From NCBI GenBank assembly GCA_024401115.1, contig JAKSLP010000006.1, forward strand, positions 24,467-88,466: a DNA stretch of 64,000 nucleotides. Direction: 5' to 3'. This document shows, piece by piece, positions 37,921 through 45,851 of this stretch. Position 1 is the stretch's first letter. The number at the start of each line of letters is the position of its first letter. Under the pieces are notes generated by a model. It saw nothing but the letters and a program-made list of their open reading frames with translations, searched no databases and was not told the origin of the DNA. Both the position numbers and the translations under genes were made by a program. This DNA comes from Bacteroidaceae bacterium. GTDB lineage: Bacteria; Bacteroidota; Bacteroidia; Bacteroidales; Bacteroidaceae.

Positions 37921-38055
37921 TGTCATCCTGAGCGAAGCGAAGCGCTCGAGCTCTGCTCGCTTGCGTAACAAAGTGGAGCAAGAATCTTTCCTGGCTAGTA
38001 AGACATACTTGCTTAGAAAGATCCTTCGCTTCACTTTGTTACGCTCAGGATGACA
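37921..38055. repeat. TGTCATyCTGAGC palindromic repeat, copy 3
   Basis: The terminal inverted repeats TGTCATCCTGAGCG and CGCTCAGGATGACA are perfect over 14 bp. The interior holds AGCAAGAATCTTTCCTGGCTAG and its rough mirror. It begins 8 bp after the glnS stop. Confidence 0.85.
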
Positions 38056-38076
38056 AAAGGGGATGACAATGGGAAA

Positions 38077-38709
38077 TCACTTTTTCTTCAATCCTTTATA
38101 CAACAGGAAACCCACAACCAGCACCACGACGGCGATAATGACAATCTTCAGCTCCTCGCTATACTTCTCCACCTGCCCCATCAGCTGGTCCTCAGGAACC
38201 ACACTCTGCAGGTAATAACCGATAGTTGCCAGAATACTGTTCCAGATACCGGCACCAAGGAAAGTAAACAACAGAAAATTACCCATTTTCATACGGGCAA
38301 GGCCAGCCGGAAGGGAGATTAACTGACGGACAGCCGGAACCAGTCGGCCCGTAAAGGTGGCAATGGCACCGTGTTTATTGAAATAATCCTCAGCCGTCTT
38401 AATCTTCTGCTCGTCCAGCAGGCACATATGACCGATACGGCTATTGGCAAAACCGTAAATCACCGGACGACCCAGGAAATACGCAATCGCATAATTGATG
38501 ATACTGCCAATCATGGCACCACCGGTAGCCGAAAGCACCACCAGCAACACATTCAAGTCGCTCCCCGGAATAGCCGCCTTATAGGCAGCAGGAGGAACAA
38601 CCACCTCCGAAGGAAAAGGAATGAAACTGCTCTCAATAGCCATCAGTAAGGCGATGGTCCAGTAATTCAAATTGTCCAGACACCACTGGATAAAGGCAAC
38701 CGACTCCAT
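38077..38709 (-). CDS. DedA family membrane protein
   Basis: A 210-residue protein with several membrane segments. It has ESSFIPFPSEVVVPPAAY near the N-terminus, GAMIGSIINYAIAYFLGR and FTGRLVPAVRQLISLPAGLARM, the SNARE-associated/DedA signature with conserved acidic and Arg residues. DedA proteins support recycling of undecaprenyl phosphate or phospholipid scrambling. Its start overlaps the manC stop by one base, so the two are co-translated, which fits a role in lipid-linked sugar export. Confidence 0.92.
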   Translation of the reverse strand: MESVAFIQWCLDNLNYWTIALLMAIESSFIPFPSEVVVPPAAYKAAIPGSDLNVLLVVLSATGGAMIGSIINYAIAYFLGRPVIYGFANSRIGHMCLLDEQKIKTAEDYFNKHGAIATFTGRLVPAVRQLISLPAGLARMKMGNFLLFTFLGAGIWNSILATIGYYLQSVVPEDQLMGQVEKYSEELKIVIIAVVVLVVGFLLYKGLKKK

Positions 38710-39770
38710 CAGGCTTCAGAGAATTGACGGATACGCTGCTCCTCGGTAAACTTACAAATCAACAGTTTATCATCATTTTCAGCAATGATATACCCATCCA
38801 GCCCCTGAACAACCACCTTTTTCTCCTGAGTGGTATGCACCACACAGTTGGTCGATTCAAACATATGAATGTTCTCACCAATCAGCACGTTATTATAGAT
38901 GTCCTTTTTGGAATTCTCATGCAATGAGCCCCAGGTACCCAGGTCACTCCAACCGAAATCGGCAGGCTGAACAAAAATCTCCTCAGCCTTCTCCATGATA
39001 GCATAGTCGATAGAGATATTCTCACACTCAGGATAAACCTTATTGATCATCTCCTGCTCCTGGTCAGTACCATAGATTGGCAGCAGATTCTCGAAACGCT
39101 GTGAGATTTCAGGCTGATAAATGCGGAACGCATTCACAAACGTGCTTACGCTACCCACAAAGATACCCGCATTCCAGAAATAGTTTGGTTTCTTGATATA
39201 ACGCTGTGCAGTAGACAAATCAGGTTTCTCACGGAAACTGTCCACACGGAAAAGTTCCTTATTACGCGCACTTGGAGTAGACAAGTCCGCCTCGATATAG
39301 CCATAGCCCGTTTCAGGACGTGTAGGCTTCATACCTAAGGTCACAATAGCATCAGTTTCTGCAGTGAAACTCAGCGTATTATTGATTACCCGCTCAAACT
39401 CCTTGCCGTTCAGCACCAGATGGTCACTAGGCGCTACCACAATGTTAGCCTTAGGATTCTCCTTCTTGATGCGCCAAGCTACATACGCCACACAAGGAGC
39501 CGTATTGCGGCGGCAAGGTTCCAACAGAATATGATTTACAGGAATCTCTGGCAACTGTTCAGCCACCATCTTACCATATTTCTCGGAAGTAACCACCCAA
39601 ACATTCTCCATCGGTACCACCTCCTTAAAGCGGTCCAAAGTCAATTGCAACATACTACGACCTACACCCAGCACATCGATAAACTGCTTAGGGTTCTCAG
39701 TAGTACTCATAGGCCAGAAGCGGCTACCCACTCCACCGGCCATTATGACCAAAGTATTATTGTTATTCAT
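38709..39770 (-). CDS. manC: Mannose-1-phosphate guanylyltransferase
   Basis: A 353-residue nucleotidyltransferase with the N-terminal signature MAGGVGSRFWPMST and NPKQFIDVLG, then VAPSDHLV and the lysine-bearing FREKPDLSTAQRYI. It makes GDP-mannose from GTP and mannose 1-phosphate. It lacks the phosphomannose-isomerase fusion found in many enzymes of longer type. GDP-mannose would feed glycan synthesis, perhaps in the polysaccharide locus 4 kb away. Confidence 0.93.
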   Translation of the reverse strand: MNNNNTLVIMAGGVGSRFWPMSTTENPKQFIDVLGVGRSMLQLTLDRFKEVVPMENVWVVTSEKYGKMVAEQLPEIPVNHILLEPCRRNTAPCVAYVAWRIKKENPKANIVVAPSDHLVLNGKEFERVINNTLSFTAETDAIVTLGMKPTRPETGYGYIEADLSTPSARNKELFRVDSFREKPDLSTAQRYIKKPNYFWNAGIFVGSVSTFVNAFRIYQPEISQRFENLLPIYGTDQEQEMINKVYPECENISIDYAIMEKAEEIFVQPADFGWSDLGTWGSLHENSKKDIYNNVLIGENIHMFESTNCVVHTTQEKKVVVQGLDGYIIAENDDKLLICKFTEEQRIRQFSEA

Positions 39771-39807
39771 AAATCTCTATCAATTGCACAATTTCTAAGA
39801 TGAGATG

Positions 39808-39815
39808 CAAATTTA
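39808..39815 (-). promoter_or_regulatory. -7 element of manC-dedA
   Basis: TAAATTTG on the minus strand, 37 bp before the manC ATG. No clear -33. Confidence 0.5.
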
Positions 39816-39853
39816 AATGTTTTTTACATATTTACAAAATAGAGATTGAAAAA

Positions 39854-39891
39854 TGTCATCCTAAGCGTAATAAAAAACGCTTAGGATGACA
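39854..39891. repeat. TGTCATyCTGAGC palindromic repeat, minimal copy 4
   Basis: TGTCATCCTAAGCGT and its exact reverse complement surround an 8-nt A-rich loop. This is a stripped form of the family, keeping only the terminal inverted repeats. It lies upstream of manC and next to the second repeat family. Confidence 0.75.
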
Positions 39892-39940
39892 TCCCTATAG
39901 TTTTAGCTCTCGAGCGAAGTGCAGAGAGAATTATCAATTT

Positions 39941-40018
39941 TCTGCGGCGAGCGAAGCAATGCCGCCACCCAATGCCGAATGGCCGTCCGTTGTCTGTTGA
40001 CCGTTGTCCGTTGTCTGC
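39941..40018. repeat. TCTGCGGCGAGCGAAGC repeat with GTTGTCC heptamers, intergenic copy
   Basis: It begins TCTGCGGCGAGCGAAGCAA, continues GCCGCCACCCAATGCCG and GGCCGTC, and ends in four degenerate heptamers (GTTGTCT, GTTGACC, GTTGTCC, GTTGTCT at 39989-40016). It lies just downstream of the xylA stop. Two further copies are inside xylB at 42081-42221. Confidence 0.85.
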
Positions 40019-40032
40019 TAATCGCCACGCGA

Positions 40033-41346
40033 TTAGCAATACATCGCAACAATAGCCTCGTACAACTCCTGCTTACCGCTAGTCAGGTTAGGCTCACCTA
40101 CAGTCTTACCGTACTCGTAAACCTCCTCCAGGGTCATCTCGCCATTCTCGAACTTCTTACCCAAACCATCGTTGAAAGAAGCGTAGCGGTCAGCAACCAT
40201 CTGGTTGATTGGGCTCTCCTCCAGCAACTTAGCAGCGTTTTCCAAGCCACGAGCCATAGCATCCATACCGCTGATGTGAGCCAGGATGATATCATCCAAA
40301 TCAGTACTGTTACGGCGGGTCTTAGCATCGAAGTTGGTACCACCGGTACCCAGACCACCGTTGCGGATAATCTGCATCCAAGCCTGGATCAAATCGAATG
40401 GATCGATAGGGAACTGGTCGGTATCCCAACCGTTCTGATAGTCACCGCGGTTTGCATCGATAGAACCCAGCATGCCAGCGTCAACAGCGCAAGCCAACTC
40501 ATGCTCGAAGGTATGACCAGCCAGAGTAGCGTGATTAACCTCGATATTTACCTTGAAGTCCTTATCCAGACCGTTAGCCTTCAGGAAACCGATAACAGTC
40601 TCGGTATCCACATCATACTGATGCTTTGTAGGCTCCATTGGCTTAGGCTCAATCAGGAAAGTACCGGTAAAGCCCTTAGAGCGAGCATAGTCGCGAGCCA
40701 TGCGCAACATGGTAGCCATGTGCTGCTTCTCACGCTTCATATCAGTGTTCAGCAAGCTCATGTAACCCTCACGGCCGCCCCAGAATACATAGTTCTCGGC
40801 ACCCAGCTCAATACCAGCATCGATAGCGTTCTTGATCTGAACGATAGCACGAGCTACAACATCGAAATCAGGGTTGGTAGAAGCACCGTTCATGTAACGC
40901 TTGTTACCAAATACGTTAGCAGTAGACCACAGCAACTTGATGCCAGTAGCAGCCATCTTCTCCTTCAGGTAAGCTACGATAGCCTTCATGTTAGCCTCAT
41001 ATTCCTCAACACTGGTACCCTCAGCAATCAGATCCACATCGTGGAAGCAGAAATAAGGAATACCCAGCTTAGTCATAATCTCGAAACCGGCATCAGCCTT
41101 GTTCTTAGCAATCTCCAGTGCAGTAGCACCTTCGTTCCAAGGGAAAGTCTTGGTACCAGGACCAAACTGGTCAGCACCGTCAGCACACAAAGTATGCCAC
41201 CATGCCATTGCAAAGCGCAACCAATCCTTCATGGTCTTACCCATGATTACCTTGTTCTCATCATAATAGTGGAAAGCCATTGGATTCTTAGAATCCTTGC
41301 CTTCAAACTGAATTTTACCCACTTGTGGGAAATACTCTTTTGCCAT
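40033..41346 (-). CDS. xylA: Xylose isomerase
   Basis: A 437-residue TIM-barrel isomerase of the long class II type, converting D-xylose to D-xylulose. [12 protein letters not shown] contains the catalytic His-Asp, WGGREGY is the next signature, and metal ligands are in [14 protein letters not shown] and [16 protein letters not shown]. It lies downstream of xylB in the same operon, separated by 143 bp that hold a palindromic repeat. Confidence 0.97.
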   Translation of the reverse strand: MAKEYFPQVGKIQFEGKDSKNPMAFHYYDENKVIMGKTMKDWLRFAMAWWHTLCADGADQFGPGTKTFPWNEGATALEIAKNKADAGFEIMTKLGIPYFCFHDVDLIAEGTSVEEYEANMKAIVAYLKEKMAATGIKLLWSTANVFGNKRYMNGASTNPDFDVVARAIVQIKNAIDAGIELGAENYVFWGGREGYMSLLNTDMKREKQHMATMLRMARDYARSKGFTGTFLIEPKPMEPTKHQYDVDTETVIGFLKANGLDKDFKVNIEVNHATLAGHTFEHELACAVDAGMLGSIDANRGDYQNGWDTDQFPIDPFDLIQAWMQIIRNGGLGTGGTNFDAKTRRNSTDLDDIILAHISGMDAMARGLENAAKLLEESPINQMVADRYASFNDGLGKKFENGEMTLEEVYEYGKTVGEPNLTSGKQELYEAIVAMYC

Positions 41347-41390
41347 AATATTTAGATTTAAATTTAATTATTAAAAATTTGTTGTCCTCT

Positions 41391-41474
41391 TGTCATCCTG
41401 AGCAAAGCGATGGATCTTTCTAAACTGAATAGCAAACTCGCTTAATAAGATTCGTCGCTCCTCTCAGAATGACA
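41391..41474. repeat. TGTCATyCTGAGC palindromic repeat, copy 5
   Basis: It runs from TGTCATCCTGAGCAAAGCGA to CTCAGAATGACA and lies between xylB and xylA inside the operon. It could form a hairpin in the shared mRNA. Confidence 0.75.
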
Positions 41475-41489
41475 AAGCGGCTGAAAGCA

Positions 41490-43094
41490 TTATAAAAATG
41501 ATTTCCAACGATTATACGCCTCCAGATATCTATCCTTCAGCGCCTCATTTGGAGTAATGATTTGAATCTTTTCCAGCGAAGCAAACGCCTCATTATTATC
41601 CTTATAGAATCCCAGACCCATGCCGGCACCTTTGGCAGCACCTACACTACCGTCGGTATCGTAAAGCTCGATGGTAGCACCGGTCACACCAGCTAAGGTG
41701 TCACGGAACAGCGGACTCAGGAACATATTGGCATGACCGGCATGAATTGTCTTCATCTCCATGCCCATCTGCTGCATAATCTCCATGCCATAAGCAAAGC
41801 TGAACACAATACCCTCCTGGGCAGCACGCAACAGGTGAGCCTTGGAATGGATATTAAACTGAATGCCATGCACACTGCAACCGGTCTCTCGGTTCTGCAG
41901 CATACGCTCCGCGCCATTACCAAATGGAAGGATGCTCAGGCCCTCAGCACCGATTGGCACCTTAGCACAGAACTCATTCATTTCGGTATAGCTGATACCC
42001 TCAGGGGCTACATTACGCTTCATCCAACTGTTCAAAATACCTGTACCATTAATACACAGCAACACACCCAAACGGGTCAATGGTTCTGCGGCGAGCGAAG
42101 CAAAGCCGCCATCCAAAACCGCACGGCCGTCTTTAGTCATTTGATCTGCGACGAGCGAAGCAATGTCGCCGCCCAACGCCGCATGGCCCGTCTGTTGTCC
42201 GTTGTCCGTTGTCCGTTGTCCGTGATTAACATGGGCGAAAGTGTTAACTCTGCTCAACGGATCATAGTTTACACTACCTAACACACCATACACAACCCCT
42301 GAGGTTCCGGCAGTTGCCGCAACTTCGCCCGGGTTAAACACGTTAAGACTCAATGCATTATTAGGCTGGTCACCTGCACGGTAACAGATAGGAGTACCCT
42401 CTGCCAGACCCAATTCAGCAGCCGCCTGTGCAGTCACCCTGCCCTGCTCGCTGAAAGTAGGCTTAATCTCAGGAATCAAGTCCATGGCAAAGCCGAAATA
42501 CTCCATCAGGAAACCGGCCACCTGCTGTTCCTTGAAATCCCAGAACATTCCCTCAGACAAACCGCTGATAGTCGTACAGATCTCACCTGAAAGTTTCATG
42601 GCGATATAATCACCAGGCAGCATGATCTTATCGATCTGCTCAAAAATGGCAGGCTCATTCTCCTTCACCCAAGCCAGTTTGCTGGCAGTAAAGTTACCCG
42701 GAGAATTCAACAGATGACCCAAGCACTGCTGCTCACCCAAAGCATCGAATGCCCGGTTGCCATAAGGCACCGCACGGCTATCGCACCAGATAATCGCATC
42801 ACGCAGAGGTTTCTGGTTCTTATCCACACACACCAAGCCATGCATCTGATAAGAAATACCAATAGCCTTGATTTCCGAAGGAGTAGCCCCACTCTGCTGC
42901 ATCACATCGGCCGTAGCCAGTTTCAGGTTGGCCCACCACATCTCAGGATCCTGCTCTGCCCATCCAGGTTTCACGGCTGTAATCTTAGCCTCCTGTTTAG
43001 GATAGAACGCACTTGCCACGCATTTGCCGGTATCACCGTTCACCAGACTCGCCTTAACCGACGAACTGCCTATATCATATCCTAATAAATACAT
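41490..43094 (-). CDS. xylB: Xylulokinase with in-frame repeat insertion
   Basis: A 534-residue FGGY-family kinase that phosphorylates xylulose. GYDIGSSSVKASLV is the N-terminal phosphate loop, ISYQMHGLV and WCDSRA are in the substrate region, and AATAGTSGVVYGV lies in the C-terminal lobe. Bacteroidales homologues have about 490-500 residues. The excess is a 47-residue stretch (about residues 292-338) encoded by repeat DNA at 42081-42221, between FAHVNH and LTRLGVLLCIN. The frame is open throughout, so the gene is presumably functional, but a heptanucleotide array in the insert could shift the frame. Confidence 0.93.
   Translation of the reverse strand: MYLLGYDIGSSSVKASLVNGDTGKCVASAFYPKQEAKITAVKPGWAEQDPEMWWANLKLATADVMQQSGATPSEIKAIGISYQMHGLVCVDKNQKPLRDAIIWCDSRAVPYGNRAFDALGEQQCLGHLLNSPGNFTASKLAWVKENEPAIFEQIDKIMLPGDYIAMKLSGEICTTISGLSEGMFWDFKEQQVAGFLMEYFGFAMDLIPEIKPTFSEQGRVTAQAAAELGLAEGTPICYRAGDQPNNALSLNVFNPGEVAATAGTSGVVYGVLGSVNYDPLSRVNTFAHVNHGQRTTDNGQQTGHAALGGDIASLVADQMTKDGRAVLDGGFASLAAEPLTRLGVLLCINGTGILNSWMKRNVAPEGISYTEMNEFCAKVPIGAEGLSILPFGNGAERMLQNRETGCSVHGIQFNIHSKAHLLRAAQEGIVFSFAYGMEIMQQMGMEMKTIHAGHANMFLSPLFRDTLAGVTGATIELYDTDGSVGAAKGAGMGLGFYKDNNEAFASLEKIQIITPNEALKDRYLEAYNRWKSFL
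42081..42221. repeat. Two repeat units and a GTTGTCC x4 array inside xylB
   Basis: Unit A starts at 42085 (TCTGCGGCGAGCGAAGCAA) and unit B at 42145 (TCTGCGACGAGCGAAGCAA). Each continues with a GCCGCC-CCAA-GCCG block as in the intergenic copy at 39941. Four perfect tandem GTTGTCC heptamers occupy 42194-42221. The insert is 141 bp, exactly 47 codons. On the coding strand it gives GQRTTDN followed by two related 16-residue peptides, GHAALGGDIASLVADQ and GRAVLDGGFASLAAEP. Confidence 0.9.
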
Positions 43095-43238
43095 AATAAA
43101 CTTTTTTGCATAGTATTGACACTACAAATTTATACTTTTTATTCCGTTTTTAAAAGCAAAAACCTCTTTTTTTACAAAAATCGGCAAAACGGACCAATTT
43201 TTTCTACTTATGATATCATAAAATAAATAAAAAAAACT

Positions 43239-43246
43239 TATCTTTG
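43239..43246 (+). promoter_or_regulatory. -7 element at the start of the polysaccharide locus
   Basis: TATCTTTG lies 24 bp before the ATG of the receiver-domain gene. This is the first promoter of the locus. Confidence 0.65.
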
Positions 43247-43269
43247 CAAAATTAAAGTGTGCATATGCT

Positions 43270-43632
43270 ATGAAAAAGAGAATACTGATAATGGACGATA
43301 AGGAAACTATCGCTAAAGTTTTGTCCATTTACCTAATGAGCGAATACGATTGCACCTGGATGCCTGACGGCTTAAAGGGCATGAAATGGTTACAGGACGG
43401 TAATACACCCGACCTCATCATTTCAGACATTCGCATGCCGGGAATGCGTGGAGACGAGTTCCTGGAGTGGATTAAGCAGAACGAACTGTTCAAGCATATC
43501 CCTGTGATTATGCTGTCTAGTGAAGATTCCACTAGTGAGCGTATCCGACTGCTGGAGATTGGTGCGGAAGACTACATTGTAAAGCCTTTCAACCCAATGG
43601 AATTAAAAATACGTGTAAAGAAGATTATCTGA
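43270..43632 (+). CDS. Stand-alone response regulator receiver protein
   Basis: A 120-residue protein made only of a receiver domain. The acidic pair is in ILIMDDKE, the phosphoacceptor Asp in LIISDIRMPGMRGDEF, the Ser switch in VIMLSSED and the Lys in DYIVKPFNPMEL. All catalytic residues are present, so it should be phosphorylated by a histidine kinase, but none is encoded nearby and there is no output domain. It is 9 bp upstream of the initiating sugar transferase, suggesting a protein-level switch of polysaccharide synthesis. Confidence 0.93.
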   Translation: MKKRILIMDDKETIAKVLSIYLMSEYDCTWMPDGLKGMKWLQDGNTPDLIISDIRMPGMRGDEFLEWIKQNELFKHIPVIMLSSEDSTSERIRLLEIGAEDYIVKPFNPMELKIRVKKII

Positions 43633-43641
43633 GAGTAGAGT

Positions 43642-44832
43642 ATGTTACAACTCATTTATTTAGGTTCCGACATCACCACGGCCACCCGTCTGAAATACCT
43701 GCCCAATCAGCTTTTCAGACAGACACCCAACTATGTTGAGGTATTGAACTGGTTTAGTGCAGCCAGCAAGGATGACCTGTTTATTATCCTCTTAGAGCGG
43801 AAGAACCTGAATGAGGACCTGACAGTAATGGCTTCCTTGAAAAAGGAATGCGGGTCACGCGCGTACATTATATTAATGACAGATGCCCTGACCGACGCTG
43901 AGCGTCACCGTTACCTGCAGTGCGGTATCAATGACACCATCTCCAAGAGCGCATCATTGACCGAGATACACCAGAAGGTGACTTTCATCAGCGATCGAAA
44001 GTCACAGCTTTTCATCGAGGAACATGCAGAAAAGCCTATTCTTCACTTTAAGATACCCGCATGGAAGCGCACATTCGACATCGTGTTTGCCACATGCGCC
44101 ATTATCGGTCTGAGCCCCATCTTCCTGTTGACCGCATTGGCCATCAAGTTAGAGAGCAAGGGACCTATTTGGTACAGCAGCAAGCGTGTAGGCACGAACT
44201 ATCAGATCTTTGATTTTCTGAAGTTCCGCAGTATGTACAGCGATGCCGACAAGCGACTGAAAGAATTGCAGAAGACAGTAGGCAACCAGTATGCCACTGA
44301 AGAGCATAATATAGACGACAGCAAGATCAAGGTAGATACAGCAGAGGATGTGTTCAAGTCTACCGATCTGGGTCAGGAAAACCTGGAGGACATCATCCTG
44401 ATCAGCGATGACTTTGTCATTGACGAGAAGAGTTTCCAGGCCAGCAAGAGCGAGCAGCAGGAAAATGCGTTCGTAAAGATTGAGAACGACCCCCGTATTA
44501 CCAAAGTGGGTCATTTCATCCGCAAGTACAGCATTGACGAGCTGCCACAGCTGTTCAACATCCTAAAGGGCGACATGAGTGTAGTGGGCAACCGCCCTCT
44601 CCCACTCTACGAAGCCGAGGTATTGACAGCTGACGAGTACATTGACCGCTTCATGGCCCCAGCCGGCCTAACCGGTCTTTGGCAAGTAGAGAAACGAGGC
44701 GACAGCGGAAAGCTGAGTGCAGAGGAACGTAAGCAATTGGACATCAAGTACGGCCGCACCTACAGTTTTGCCCTGGACATGAAGATCATCTTCAAGACCT
44801 TCACCGCCTTCATACAAAAAGAGAATGTATAA
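43642..44832 (+). CDS. Initiating sugar transferase with receiver-like N-terminal domain
   Basis: A 396-residue protein with two parts. Residues 1-115 fold-match a receiver: LFIILLERKNL has Glu where the phosphoacceptor Asp belongs, while Thr (ILMTDA) and Lys (DTISKSASL) are kept. Residues about 135-396 are a polyprenyl-phosphate sugar-1-phosphate transferase (WcaJ/UndP-GlcP type): one membrane anchor at about 142-165, KRVGTNYQIFDFLKFRSM, and SIDELPQLFNILKGDMSVVGNRP. Between these blocks is an unusually long acidic insert of about 60 residues. It loads the first sugar on undecaprenyl phosphate. Confidence 0.9.
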   Translation: MLQLIYLGSDITTATRLKYLPNQLFRQTPNYVEVLNWFSAASKDDLFIILLERKNLNEDLTVMASLKKECGSRAYIILMTDALTDAERHRYLQCGINDTISKSASLTEIHQKVTFISDRKSQLFIEEHAEKPILHFKIPAWKRTFDIVFATCAIIGLSPIFLLTALAIKLESKGPIWYSSKRVGTNYQIFDFLKFRSMYSDADKRLKELQKTVGNQYATEEHNIDDSKIKVDTAEDVFKSTDLGQENLEDIILISDDFVIDEKSFQASKSEQQENAFVKIENDPRITKVGHFIRKYSIDELPQLFNILKGDMSVVGNRPLPLYEAEVLTADEYIDRFMAPAGLTGLWQVEKRGDSGKLSAEERKQLDIKYGRTYSFALDMKIIFKTFTAFIQKENV

Positions 44833-44839
44833 TATGGTA

Positions 44840-44886
44840 TGTCATTCTGAGCGTAGTAAAACGAAGCGAAGAATCTTACCCCGCGA
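44840..44886. repeat. TGTCATyCTGAGC repeat, partial copy 6
   Basis: TGTCATTCTGAGCGTAGTAAAACGAAGCGAAGAATCTT is the left half of the family. No matching right inverted end is present. Confidence 0.65.
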
Positions 44887-44910
44887 GTAAAGAAAAAATA
44901 ATAATTAAAT

Positions 44911-44970
44911 CTTGGTGCAAGTTGAGAGCAGAGTCAAACTTGTTTGAACTATGCCGAGACGCCGCCCAAG
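44911..44970. repeat. GTGCAA...CCGAG palindromic repeat, copy 2
   Basis: CTTGGTGCAAGTTGAG on the left, a central AGTCAAACTTGTTTGAACT palindrome and GCCGAGACGCCGCCCAAG on the right. Its architecture equals that of the element at 16780-16850, with different arm and centre sequences that keep pairing. Confidence 0.55.
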
Positions 44971-45012
44971 TTCATAAATTTTACGAAGTTAAATTTATAA
45001 TATACACTGTTT

Positions 45013-45828
45013 ATGAAAATGAAAGGACTTTTCATGTGCTGCGCCGCTTTCATGCTCAGTATGACATGTGCCCAGGCACAGGTCAATAACGAGCCCATGG
45101 TTGAAGGCGGTTACTTCGATTCTAGCGAGCTCGCTACCATCGACTATGCAGACTTCCAGTTGCCTCCGTTGGGGACACTGTTTGACAATGCCCGATCCAA
45201 TCCGAGCATTGAACTTTTGGAGAAAGAACGTCAAATTGAAGCAGAATTACTAAAGAAAGAAAAGAAAGAATTCTTAAGTTGGTTCCACGCTCGTGCCCAG
45301 TACACTTATGGTATTATGGATAACTACGGCAGTGGTTCGGATGTAATGACTCCTATCTATTACCAATACGTAGGAACCAAACAGCATTACTGGAACTTGG
45401 GAGCACAAGTCAACATTCCATTGGATGATGCCTTTGATTTGGGCGGCCGCGTAAAACGTCAGAAACTGAATGTTGAAAAAGCAGAAAAGCAGAAAGAAAT
45501 TGAATACGAGGCATTGAAGCAGCAAATTGCTACCTTATATGTACGTATCACCAATAACTTGGTAGCCATTAAGACATCTGCCGAGAATGCAGCAGTTTAT
45601 AAGGGTGCCGGCCATTTGCAGGAACAACAGTTTAAAGTAGGTGAAGTAGAAATTACTAGCTTAGCTGAAACTAAGCGCTGGGAAAATACTGCAATCCAAC
45701 AGTATCAGACACTGCAATCATCCATTACAACAGATATTTTGATCCTGGAAATCATGACTCATACCCCAATCATTACCAATGTGATTGCCAAAACGAAATT
45801 GGAACAAAAGGGAGAAGCATTAAAATAA
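45013..45828 (+). CDS. Short TolC-like outer membrane protein of the polysaccharide locus
   Basis: A 271-residue secreted protein with a signal peptide ending at CAQAQ (about residue 23). The remainder resembles one half of the outer-membrane-efflux-protein fold: long amphipathic helices (EKERQIEAELLKKEKKEF, and a second pair from about residue 155) around LGAQVNIPLDDAFDLGGRV. Canonical TolC proteins have two such halves and over 400 residues. It probably provides the outer-membrane exit, or helps one, since no Wza-type export protein is encoded here. Confidence 0.75.
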   Translation: MKMKGLFMCCAAFMLSMTCAQAQVNNEPMVEGGYFDSSELATIDYADFQLPPLGTLFDNARSNPSIELLEKERQIEAELLKKEKKEFLSWFHARAQYTYGIMDNYGSGSDVMTPIYYQYVGTKQHYWNLGAQVNIPLDDAFDLGGRVKRQKLNVEKAEKQKEIEYEALKQQIATLYVRITNNLVAIKTSAENAAVYKGAGHLQEQQFKVGEVEITSLAETKRWENTAIQQYQTLQSSITTDILILEIMTHTPIITNVIAKTKLEQKGEALK

Positions 45829-45851
45829 GTAGAACGATAAAATTGTAAATT

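Noticed and set aside
39919..41355. Long open frame (478 codons) antisense to xylA
   Set aside because: It is a shadow of xylA; the product is leucine/serine/threonine-rich with no recognisable domain, and xylA is certain.
42194..42221. GTTGTCC tandem repeats as a CRISPR or VNTR-only locus
   Set aside because: Units are 7 bp without spacers and no cas genes are present. I treat them as part of the inserted element.
43100..43260. Bacteroides-type phase-variable capsule promoter or UpxY/UpxZ genes upstream of the polysaccharide locus
   Set aside because: No inverted-repeat-flanked promoter, NusG-like UpxY gene or recombinase is visible. The locus starts with an ordinary TATCTTTG promoter.
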